A stretch of 7,905 nucleotides of DNA from Proteobacteria bacterium UBA6921 (GTDB lineage Bacteria > Pseudomonadota > Gammaproteobacteria > SG8-11), in the NCBI GenBank assembly GCA_002450895.1, contig DKAR01000187.1, positions 2,271 through 10,175 of the forward strand, in the 5' to 3' direction. Positions 1 to 7,702 of the stretch are shown one piece after another. The first letter of the stretch is position 1, and each line of letters opens with the position of its first letter. A model generated the notes under the pieces. It was not told where the DNA came from and did no database searches. It was given only the letters and a program-made list of their open reading frames with translations. The position numbers and the translations under genes were made by a program.

Positions 1-2207
<2,207 letters not shown>

Positions 2208-2236
2208 GGCGAAACCGGAACGATGGGGAGGGGGCT

Positions 2237-2266
2237 ACTATACGGGGCAGCGTGTTCGGGAGGCAA
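2237..2266 (-). promoter_or_regulatory. Candidate sigma70 promoter of uvrA
   Basis: On the minus strand TTGCCT (2266-2261, 4 of 6 matches to the -35 consensus) is followed after 18 bp by TATAGT (2242-2237, 5 of 6 to the -10 consensus). This predicts a transcript start about 22 nt before the uvrA ATG. No good LexA box of the gammaproteobacterial form CTGT-N8-ACAG overlaps it. The promoter is inferred from sequence only. Confidence 0.5.
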
Positions 2267-2390
2267 TTTATCGGCCCCGATCCTGTCCAGCCACGCGTTC
2301 TGTCAGGGAGTACGCGTAGGATTTGGATGGGTAATGGCGGCGCCCGTGGCCCGTGCGGTGTGGGGTAGGTCAGATACACCGCCGAGCGAG

Positions 2391-2419
2391 GTGACAGCCG
2401 CGGCGCGATTCCATACACT
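2391..2419 (+). promoter_or_regulatory. Candidate sigma70 promoter of the diheme cytochrome gene
   Basis: GTGACA (2391-2396, 5 of 6 to TTGACA) and TACACT (2414-2419, 4 of 6 to TATAAT) are separated by exactly 17 bp. Only 8 bp separate the -10 hexamer from the ATG at 2428, so transcription would begin at or next to the start codon. No Shine-Dalgarno-like purine run precedes that ATG, which fits a leaderless mRNA. The assignment is inference from spacing and hexamers. Confidence 0.5.
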
Positions 2420-2427
2420 TTCGCGCC

Positions 2428-2949
2428 ATGCGCTATCGACACCCATTCTCGTATCTGGTGGCTGTGATCTGCTCCATGCTGCCCGTTGGGCCAGCCGCTT
2501 TCGCAGCGACCAAAGCCGACGCCAAGATCGCCGAGTTGTACCGGAAGGAGTGTGGCGCTTGCCATGCACCGTTTCCCGCGTACCTGTTGCCCACAAGATC
2601 GTGGGACAAAATCATGGTGGCGTTGCACCAGCATTTTGGTGACAACGCCGAGTTGAGTACGGAACATCAGCCAATTATTCAAAAATATCTGACCGACCAT
2701 GCGGCGGATAACAAGAACGATCGCAGTGGCGACCGCGTGATGGCGTCATTGGGACCGGACGAAGCGCCGCAACGCGTGACGGAAGTGAAGTACTTTGTCA
2801 CCGTGCACAACAAGGTGCCGAAGAAAGTGATCGATGAAAATCCGACGCTGAAGGGTCTGCGCGATTGTGCAGCATGCCATCGAGAGGCAGCTTCCGGTAC
2901 TTTCGACGAAGACGATGTCAGATTGCCCGTTCGCCGAAAATCGAAGTAA
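2428..2949 (+). CDS. Periplasmic diheme cytochrome c, DHC family
   Basis: This is a 173-residue secreted electron carrier. Residues 1-26 form a Sec signal peptide: RYRH n-region, hydrophobic core, and an AFA-A cleavage site after Ala26. Two c-type heme motifs follow, CGACH at 42-46 and CAACH at 147-151. The flanking blocks around the first site (LLPTRSW at 53-59, HFGDNA at 69-74) and after the second (FDEDDVRLP at 159-167) resemble what I recall of the DHC family typified by the Rhodobacter sphaeroides diheme cytochrome c, whose known partner is the heme protein SHP. His69 and His127 are candidate distal axial ligands (inference). Neither SHP nor a cytochrome b561 gene, the usual companions, is in the window. 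It converges on the cyd operon; stop codons are 24 bp apart and no terminator is visible between them. The ATG has no Shine-Dalgarno, but starting at Met17 would destroy the signal peptide, so the ATG at 2428 is preferred. Confidence 0.9.
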   Translation: MRYRHPFSYLVAVICSMLPVGPAAFAATKADAKIAELYRKECGACHAPFPAYLLPTRSWDKIMVALHQHFGDNAELSTEHQPIIQKYLTDHAADNKNDRSGDRVMASLGPDEAPQRVTEVKYFVTVHNKVPKKVIDENPTLKGLRDCAACHREAASGTFDEDDVRLPVRRKSK

Positions 2950-2973
2950 ATCTGGAATTGTTGATCGGCTTGG

Positions 2974-3093
2974 TTAGTCGCAGCCCGGATTTTCCGAATC
3001 ATCCAGACAGCGTTCCGACTCGAGCCACATCACGTTGATGATTCCGAACGCGACGGCAAGTAGCACGCCAAGGATCCAGCTGAAGTACCACAT
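2974..3093 (-). CDS. cydX: CydX, small subunit of cytochrome bd oxidase
   Basis: CydX is a one-helix inner-membrane peptide that packs against CydA and stabilises the heme site of the bd oxidase. The 39-residue product begins MWYFSWILGVLLA, the CydX hallmark (E. coli begins MWYFAWILGTLLA), and has one membrane segment at about residues 4-23. Glu25 falls at the same position as the conserved Glu25 of E. coli CydX. A Shine-Dalgarno GGAGG (3103-3099) lies 5 nt before the ATG, and the gene starts 11 bp after the cydB stop, so it is the last gene of the operon. The tail is odd: after Glu25 it is short and acidic, with Cys29 and Cys38, which the E. coli tail lacks. Confidence 0.95.
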   Translation of the reverse strand: MWYFSWILGVLLAVAFGIINVMWLESERCLDDSENPGCD

Positions 3094-3104
3094 GTTCGCC
3101 TCCG

Positions 3105-4244
3105 TCAGTACGCCGAGTGGGTTTGTTCCTGAATCCGCGCTGCCGTGACCTTGCCGCGCATCACGCCGTAAACCCAGCCGGTATAACTGATCACGATCGG
3201 AAGAAAGATCAGCGCGACCCAGAACATCCAGGAGAGTGTCAGATGGCTTGATGTGACGTCCCACATCAGCAAGCTGTGATTCGGGTGCGAGGACGACGGC
3301 ATCACAAACGGAAACATGGCGAATCCTGCGGTGAAGATGACACCGGCCAACATGATGCCGCTGAAGATAAATGCAGTACCGGGCCGTCGCGCTGCTGACA
3401 GTGCAATCGCAGCCAATGCGCCGAGAAAAGCGAGTGCGGGCGCGGCGATCATCCAGGGATATCTGGAATAGTTTTCCAGCCACGCGCCGGATCCGCGTTC
3501 AACCGTTTTCGCCAGAATATTTGGAACTGCGCCGGGGTCGGGCATGGTAACGACGCGATAGCCGTCAATTCCGAACGCAATCCATACGCCTGCCAACGCG
3601 AACGTCACCATCAGGATGGCGCCGAACAAGCGCGCCGCCGAGATTGCGCGCTGTTGAACTTCGCCCTCGGTTCGAATTTGAAGGAAGATGGCGCCGTGCA
3701 GGATCAGCATGCAAAGACTCACGACTCCCGTTAACAACGCAAACGGATTAAGTAGCGCAAAGAACGATCCCGTATACGTGGTGCGCAAGGTGTCGTCGAA
3801 CGAAAACGGGACGCCTTGCAGCAAGTTGCCGAAGGCAACGCCAAATACCAGCGCTGGCACGGCGCCGCCCGCGAACAAACCCCAATCCCATGCGGAGCGC
3901 CAACGCGGATCAGGAAGCTTGCTTCGATAATCAAAACCGACGGGACGGAAGAACAGCGCGAAAAGAACGAGCAGCAGCGCGATATAGAATCCGGAAAATG
4001 CTGTCGCGTACACGACGGGCCACGCCGCGAATATCGCGCCGCCTGCCGTAATGAACCAGACCTGGTTTCCATCCCACGTCGGGCCAATCGAATTGATGAT
4101 GATGCGGCGTTCGGTGTCGTTTTTGCCAAGAAAGGGCAGCAGCGTTCCGATGCCAAGATCGAAACCATCCATGAGTGCGAACCCGACCAGCAGCACGCCG
4201 ACGAACAGCCACCAGATCAGCTTGAGGATTTCATAATCGATCAT
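3105..4244 (-). CDS. cydB: CydB, cytochrome bd quinol oxidase subunit II
   Basis: CydB is the second large integral-membrane subunit of the bd oxidase. It is structurally a pseudo-symmetric partner of CydA without catalytic hemes, and contributes the proton path. The product is 379 residues, the same length as E. coli CydB, and very hydrophobic, consistent with nine membrane helices. Family blocks present: MDGFDLGIG at 25-33 containing Asp29; INSIGPTWDGNQVW at 50-63 with Trp57 and Asp58, the latter being the proton-channel aspartate in E. coli; and FFRPVGFDYRS near residue 100. The C terminus ends THSAY, like THSLY in E. coli. A Shine-Dalgarno GAGGA (4255-4251) lies 6 nt before the ATG, and the gap to the cydA stop is 11 bp, so the gene is part of the cydPABX unit. 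Confidence 0.98.
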   Translation of the reverse strand: MIDYEILKLIWWLFVGVLLVGFALMDGFDLGIGTLLPFLGKNDTERRIIINSIGPTWDGNQVWFITAGGAIFAAWPVVYATAFSGFYIALLLVLFALFFRPVGFDYRSKLPDPRWRSAWDWGLFAGGAVPALVFGVAFGNLLQGVPFSFDDTLRTTYTGSFFALLNPFALLTGVVSLCMLILHGAIFLQIRTEGEVQQRAISAARLFGAILMVTFALAGVWIAFGIDGYRVVTMPDPGAVPNILAKTVERGSGAWLENYSRYPWMIAAPALAFLGALAAIALSAARRPGTAFIFSGIMLAGVIFTAGFAMFPFVMPSSSHPNHSLLMWDVTSSHLTLSWMFWVALIFLPIVISYTGWVYGVMRGKVTAARIQEQTHSAY

Positions 4245-4255
4245 GTGTGCTCCTC

Positions 4256-5821
4256 TTACGCGCTGGCGCTCGCCTGCTTTTCGAAGTGATAGCGGCCGGT
4301 GTGCAGACTGCTGGGGCCCAGGCGTGCGTACTTGAACATCAGATAAAGCTCGGCGACGAGCAGCAACGTGTAAAAGCCGATGAAACCGGCCAGGCTGAAG
4401 ATCAGGTCGCCTGTGCCAAGCGTCGACGTGGCCAGTGATGTGGGAAGGATTTCACCGATGGCCCAGGGCTGACGTCCATACTCGGCGACAACCCAGCCGG
4501 ACTCGGCGGCGATCCACGGCAAGGGAATTCCATAAAGAGCAAGGCGCAGCAGCCATGTTTTTTCAGCCGCCGTGCGCTTGGCGCAGTAATAAAACGCGGC
4601 GGCAAAGGTGAGCAGGATCAAGAATCCCGCGGCCACCATGATTCGGAAAATCCAGAACAACGGAGCGACTCTCGGGATGCTCGCCTGCGCGGCTTGATGA
4701 ATTTGTTCGTCGGTTGCGTCAACGACATTTGGCGCATGGCGCTTGAGCAGCAAACCGAAACCCAGGTCCTTCTTGTGCTGCTCAAACTGCTGTTTCGTTG
4801 CGTCCGAAGTGTCGCCGCCGCGCAATTTTTGCAGCGCGGCGTAGGCGAGCATGCCGCTGCGGATGCGGTGTTCATGTTTGGTCATGAGATCCTTCAATCC
4901 GGTCACTTCTGTATCAATCGAGCGCGTTGCGATCAGCCCCATGACATAAGGAACACGCAAGGCGTAATCGGTTGTCTGCTTTTCCTGGTTCGGCAGGCCG
5001 AAGATCGTAAACGCCGCGGGCGCTTCTTCGGTTTCCCATGCCGACTCGATGGCTGCGAGTTTGACCTTTTGCACATCGCCGAGTGTGTAGCCGCTCTCGT
5101 CACCAAGTACGATCACCGAAAGTATCGAGGCCATGCCAAACCCGGATGCCACCGCGAACGAGCGGCGGGCAAAGGGCAGGTCGCGTTTTTTGATCAGGTA
5201 GTAGGCGCTGATGCCGAGTACGAACATCGACCCAGTGACATATCCGGCGGCGACGGTGTGTACGAATTTCACCTGCGCGACCGGATTGAAAAATATTTCC
5301 GTGAAACTCGTCAGTTCCATACGCATGGTTTCGTAGTTGAATTCGGCGCCCACCGGGTTTTGCATCCAGCCGTTGGCAATCAGGATCCACAGCGCGGAGA
5401 GATTGGAGCCGAGCGCGACGAGAAACGTGACGAGAAGGTGCTGCACTTTCGACAAACGATCCCAGCCGAAGAAGAACAGGCCAACAAACGTCGATTCAAG
5501 AAAGAAAGCCATCAGGCCCTCAATCGCCAGTGGCACGCCGAAAATGTCGCCGACGTAGTGCGAGTAGTACGCCCAGTTCGTTCCGAACTGGAATTCCATG
5601 GTGATGCCGGTCGTTACGCCCAGCGCGAAATTGATGCCGAACAGCTTGCCCCAGAATTTCGTCATGTCCTTGTAGATTTCGCGCCCGGTCATCACATACA
5701 CGGATTCCATGATGACGAGCAGGAACGACAAGCCCAGCGTGAGCGGAACAAAAAGAAAGTGGTACAGCGCCGTCGCTGCAAATTGCAGTCGTGACAGATC
5801 GACGACGGTATCTGAAATCAT
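4256..5821 (-). CDS. cydA: CydA, cytochrome bd quinol oxidase subunit I
   Basis: CydA carries hemes b558, b595 and d; it oxidises quinol at the periplasmic face and reduces oxygen to water, building a proton gradient without pumping. The 521-residue product aligns with E. coli CydA (522) at a constant offset of two residues. Visible ligands and functional residues: His21 (E. coli His19), His188 and Met395 for heme b558 (His186, Met393), Arg393, Glu101 and Glu109 of the proton/heme path (Glu99, Glu107), Glu447 (Glu445), and the quinol-site pair Lys254 and Glu259 in the Q-loop (Lys252, Glu257). The GRQPWAIGE motif begins at 449. The Q-loop is the long form (about residues 240-385), placing it in the E. 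coli-like subfamily. Its ATG overlaps the cydP stop as ATGA, and AGGA (5834-5831) lies 9 nt upstream, suggesting translational coupling. No defect is seen, so an active oxidase is expected. Confidence 0.99.
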   Translation of the reverse strand: MISDTVVDLSRLQFAATALYHFLFVPLTLGLSFLLVIMESVYVMTGREIYKDMTKFWGKLFGINFALGVTTGITMEFQFGTNWAYYSHYVGDIFGVPLAIEGLMAFFLESTFVGLFFFGWDRLSKVQHLLVTFLVALGSNLSALWILIANGWMQNPVGAEFNYETMRMELTSFTEIFFNPVAQVKFVHTVAAGYVTGSMFVLGISAYYLIKKRDLPFARRSFAVASGFGMASILSVIVLGDESGYTLGDVQKVKLAAIESAWETEEAPAAFTIFGLPNQEKQTTDYALRVPYVMGLIATRSIDTEVTGLKDLMTKHEHRIRSGMLAYAALQKLRGGDTSDATKQQFEQHKKDLGFGLLLKRHAPNVVDATDEQIHQAAQASIPRVAPLFWIFRIMVAAGFLILLTFAAAFYYCAKRTAAEKTWLLRLALYGIPLPWIAAESGWVVAEYGRQPWAIGEILPTSLATSTLGTGDLIFSLAGFIGFYTLLLVAELYLMFKYARLGPSSLHTGRYHFEKQASASA

Positions 5822-6006
5822 TTCGATTTATCCTGTGGTGGCGATGGTTGGGAATTCAGAGTCGGCTGAGCGGGATCGAGCAAGACGCGCTGCAGCGATT
5901 CCTGCGAAACGGTCTGATTGCTAACTGGCCGAACGGCCCAGTACCACAAGAGAAAAAGCGCCGCGAATTTTATGACAAGCGTCCAGGTGATTTCGCGTGC
6001 GAGCAT
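5818..6006 (-). CDS. cydP: CydP, putative small subunit of cytochrome bd oxidase
   Basis: This is a 62-residue, single-helix membrane peptide. It begins MLAREITWTLVIKFAAL, with a hydrophobic stretch at about 9-25, then a polar, proline- and glutamine-rich tail (about 27-62). The REI...K...LFLLW pattern is what I recall for the family named cytochrome oxidase putative small subunit CydP, found with cydAB in proteobacteria. Its biochemical role is not established; assembly or stability of the oxidase is inferred from linkage. The stop overlaps the cydA ATG by 4 bp, so the two are translationally coupled and it is the first gene of the operon. The start at 6006 is chosen because the family-like sequence begins there and AGG (6 nt upstream) is a weak ribosome site. 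The same frame stays open upstream to about 6291, but that sequence has no membrane or family character. It is too short to be found by length alone, so confidence rests on sequence pattern and context. Confidence 0.85.
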   Translation of the reverse strand: MLAREITWTLVIKFAALFLLWYWAVRPVSNQTVSQESLQRVLLDPAQPTLNSQPSPPQDKSK

Positions 6007-6037
6007 TGAAAGCCTGACATGTAGAAGTAAAGATCGG

Positions 6038-6179
6038 GTAACAAAGTCCAAGCGACAAACGCCGCCAGTATTTACGCATGCAGGCGCCGTTCGGTGAAAT
6101 TCGTACTTGTACGTAACGGTTTTTTCAGACCGATTCGGATCGTACCGAGAATACGATATTCGATGAAGTAACAAACTCC
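6038..6179. repeat. Near-perfect 12-bp direct repeat, GTAACAAA[G/C]TCC
   Basis: GTAACAAAGTCC at 6038-6049 recurs as GTAACAAACTCC at 6168-6179 (11 of 12 identical, same strand, 130 bp apart). On the minus strand, in the direction of cydP, these read GGA(C/G)TTTGTTAC. One copy lies about 30 bp before the cydP start. It could be a paired regulator site or chance. Confidence 0.45.
6087..6125 (+). terminator. Possible hairpin with T-run (weak terminator-like structure)
   Basis: On the plus strand CCGTT (6087-6091) can pair with AACGG (6115-6119), enclosing a second inverted repeat CGTAC-TT-GTACG (6102-6113), and six T residues follow at 6120-6125. The layout resembles an intrinsic terminator, but the outer stem is only 5 bp with a large interior, and no plus-strand gene ends here. 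It could instead be a protein-binding inverted repeat in the cyd leader. Confidence 0.25.
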
Positions 6180-6208
6180 TCGCGTGTCCCTGGAAAATAT
6201 TCGATGAA
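6156..6208. repeat. Perfect 12-bp direct repeat ATATTCGATGAA, 41-bp period
   Basis: ATATTCGATGAA occurs at 6156-6167 and again, identical, at 6197-6208. The start-to-start distance of 41 bp is close to four helical turns, so both copies would face the same side of the DNA. The second copy extends to ATTC-GAT-GAAT, an imperfect dyad with 4-bp arms. This arrangement suits a tandem regulator-binding site upstream of the cyd operon; which protein would bind is unknown. Confidence 0.5.
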
Positions 6209-6218
6209 TCGGGCGCGC

Positions 6219-6254
6219 GTCGCTTCGCGACAGCCGGTCGGCTTCCTCGGCCGA
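6219..6254. repeat. Two adjacent short hairpins
   Basis: GTCGC-TTC-GCGAC (6219-6231) is a perfect 5-bp inverted repeat. It is followed by TCGGC (6238-6242) and GCCGA (6250-6254), another 5-bp inverted repeat with a 7-nt loop. Neither is followed by a T-run on either strand, so they do not look like terminators. A role in mRNA leader folding is possible; at this GC content chance is also plausible. Confidence 0.3.
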
Positions 6255-6261
6255 AATGCCC

Positions 6262-6273
6262 TGCACCGGTGCA
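6262..6273. repeat. Perfect 12-bp palindrome TGCACCGGTGCA
   Basis: TGCACCGGTGCA is its own reverse complement over all 12 bp. It lies near the middle of the divergent region, 188 bp before the MFS start and 255 bp before the cydP start. The size and symmetry are those of an operator for a dimeric repressor. No regulator gene is present in the window to pair with it. Confidence 0.4.
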
Positions 6274-6294
6274 TGGAAATTCTGGGCGCATCGC

Positions 6295-6319
6295 ATTTTG
6301 CGGGAAGGATATTTTGCGG
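6295..6319. repeat. 9-bp direct repeat ATTTTGCGG
   Basis: ATTTTGCGG at 6295-6303 is repeated exactly at 6311-6319, 16 bp later. A short match of this length can occur by chance, but it sits with the other repeats between two divergent operons. Confidence 0.3.
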
Positions 6320-6445
6320 CGTTAGTGCATTCCCTTGCTGGGCCGCAACTTCCGCCGGGCTGTCGAGTTTTTCGCAGAGGTACCGTTGTTCGTTACCGCG
6401 GGTCGCCAAAAGCGGATAAGATACGGGGCTCCATGTTGTCCCAGC

Positions 6446-6451
6446 AAAGGA
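6446..6451 (+). promoter_or_regulatory. Ribosome binding site choosing a GTG start for the MFS gene
   Basis: AAAGGA lies 9 nt before the in-frame GTG at 6461. The alternative ATG at 6485 is preceded by AGTTACCTTCTGAA, which has no Shine-Dalgarno. This favours GTG as the start. Confidence 0.6.
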
Positions 6452-6460
6452 TCTGTTCAG

Positions 6461-7702
6461 GTGTCCCGCGAGTTACCTTCTGAAATGCTTCCCGCCGAAC
6501 GACGCGCTGCGCTGTCGCTGGCGAGTATTTACGGCCTGCGCATGCTTGGCCTGTTTATGATTTTGCCGGTTTTTGCGCTTTATGCAGAAAGCCTTTCCGA
6601 TGTTACGCCCGCGTTGATGGGAATGGCCATCGGCGTGTACGGCCTGACGCAGGCGATTCTTGGAATCCCGGTCGGCGCGTTGTCCGATCGAATCGGCCGC
6701 AAACCGGTCATCATCGGCGGACTCATCATATTTTCCATCGGCAGTGCTGTCGCCGCGATGTCGCATTCCATTTGGGGTGTTATTGCCGGTCGTGCCATTC
6801 AGGGGGCGGGTGCCATTGCAGCCGTGCTCATGGCGTTGGCGGCCGATCTGACACGGGATGAAGTTCGAACCCGCGTCATGGCCATGATCGGTGTAACGAT
6901 CGGCATGTCGTTCGCGCTGTCCCTTATTCTCGGGCCGTTGCTAGATCGCTGGGTGGGGGTGCCCGGAATCTTCTGGCTCATCGCGGTGCTCGCAATTGCC
7001 GCAATCGGCGTTTTGTCATTTGGCGTCCCGAAGGAACCCAAGGAGCACCGGCGTGCCGTCGTTCCGGGGCAGATGAAAGCCGTGCTTTCGGACACGCAGC
7101 TGTTGCGCTTGGATTTTGGAGTCATGATCCTGCACATGATTCTGACCGCCATCTTTGTCGCATTGCCACACGCATTGCGCGACCACGTTGGCATGGAGGT
7201 TCAACACCACTGGTGGATCTATTTGCCCGTATTGGTTCTGGCTATGGGCCTGATGGTGCCCTTCGTGATCGTCGCGGAGAAGAAGAAGCGAATGAAACCG
7301 GTATTCCTTGGCGCAATTTTGCTCGCAGGTGCCGGTCAATTGGCGCTCGTTTGGGGTTATTCCTCATTGCCGGTCGTTGTGCTCGCGTTGCTCGTTTTCT
7401 TTCTCGGGTTCAATATTCTCGAGGCGACGATGCCATCCTTGGTGTCGAAAATTTGCCCACCTGATCGCAAGGGCGCCGCGATGGGCGCGTTTTCAACGGC
7501 GCAATTTCTTGGCGCCTTTTTTGGCGGTGCGGTCGGCGGGCGCGTGTATGCGCACTTTGGAATATCCGGCGTGTTTATTTTTTGTGCGGCCAGCGCGTTT
7601 GTGTGGTTTGCTGTTGCACAAGGTATGACGACGCCCAAGCCGCGCGAATCGGCGGCGCGTAGTGAAATTCAGAGAGGAGGCGAGATATGGCCAGAGGGGT
7701 AA
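6461..7702 (+). CDS. Major facilitator superfamily transporter
   Basis: This is an inner-membrane secondary transporter of 413 residues from the GTG start, the normal length for a 12-helix MFS protein. After a polar lead of about 17 residues the first helix (LASIYGLRMLGLFMILPVF) begins. The motif A loop GALSDRIGRKP at about 72-82 joins helices 2 and 3, and a motif C-like GMSFALSLILGP follows in helix 5, a feature of proton-coupled exporters. A charged central loop (KEPKEHRR) separates the two six-helix halves. It resembles the uncharacterised MFS proteins found next to ssb and uvrA in Pseudomonas and relatives. The substrate cannot be read from sequence; drug or metabolite efflux is the family-level guess. 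Its last five codons overlap ssb, and the ssb ribosome site lies within its coding end, so co-expression is expected. Starting at the ATG at 6485 would give 405 residues and is possible. The frame extends upstream to an ATG at 6335, but the added sequence has no family character. Confidence 0.92.
   Translation: MSRELPSEMLPAERRAALSLASIYGLRMLGLFMILPVFALYAESLSDVTPALMGMAIGVYGLTQAILGIPVGALSDRIGRKPVIIGGLIIFSIGSAVAAMSHSIWGVIAGRAIQGAGAIAAVLMALAADLTRDEVRTRVMAMIGVTIGMSFALSLILGPLLDRWVGVPGIFWLIAVLAIAAIGVLSFGVPKEPKEHRRAVVPGQMKAVLSDTQLLRLDFGVMILHMILTAIFVALPHALRDHVGMEVQHHWWIYLPVLVLAMGLMVPFVIVAEKKKRMKPVFLGAILLAGAGQLALVWGYSSLPVVVLALLVFFLGFNILEATMPSLVSKICPPDRKGAAMGAFSTAQFLGAFFGGAVGGRVYAHFGISGVFIFCAASAFVWFAVAQGMTTPKPRESAARSEIQRGGEIWPEG
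7675..7680 (+). promoter_or_regulatory. Strong ribosome binding site of ssb inside the MFS gene
   Basis: AGGAGG, a full Shine-Dalgarno match, lies 6 nt before the ssb ATG. It is translated as part of the transporter's C-terminal residues (QRGGE), so that tail is shaped by the ssb signal rather than by transporter function. Confidence 0.85.

Larger units (their letters stand above)
6007..6460. other. Divergent intergenic region between cydP and the MFS gene
   Basis: This 454-bp stretch holds no open frame that I can link to a protein family; the short frames on both strands have unconvincing composition. It must carry the promoters of two diverging operons. I could not identify a strong sigma70 pair for either. 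It contains several repeat and inverted-repeat elements listed separately. I looked for an FNR/ANR box (TTGAT-N4-ATCAA), expected for an oxygen-controlled bd oxidase, and saw none. Confidence 0.75.

Noticed and set aside
2300..2315. Possible LexA box CTGT-N8-ACGC upstream of uvrA
   Set aside because: Only the left half and two bases of the right half match CTGT-N8-ACAG, and it is outside the candidate uvrA promoter. SOS control cannot be claimed from this.
2950..2973. Bidirectional terminator between dhc and cydX
   Set aside because: The 24-bp gap has no inverted repeat with a T-run on either strand, so no terminator is annotated.
4694..5794. A 366-codon open frame on the plus strand
   Set aside because: It is antisense to cydA, His/Arg/Glu-rich, with no family resemblance; the CydA frame matches E. 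coli residue by residue.
6001..6210. FNR/ANR or ArcA sites for the cyd operon
   Set aside because: I found no TTGAT-N4-ATCAA pattern. GTTAC occurs three times on the minus strand, but at 75- and 55-bp spacing, not the roughly 11-bp spacing of ArcA repeats.
6007..6291. Upstream extension of the cydP frame to a 157-residue protein
   Set aside because: The added 95 residues have no family character and no good ribosome site. The CydP-like sequence begins at the ATG at 6006 with a family-typical length.
6125..6409. Minus-strand 94-codon and plus-strand 71-codon frames in the cydP/MFS spacer
   Set aside because: Composition is arbitrary, with frequent Cys and Arg and no motif, and no Shine-Dalgarno was noted. 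I treat the region as non-coding.
6335..6460. ATG at 6335 as the start of the MFS protein
   Set aside because: It would add 42 residues not seen in the family before the first helix; GTG at 6461 has a suitable ribosome site and fits the usual N-terminal length.
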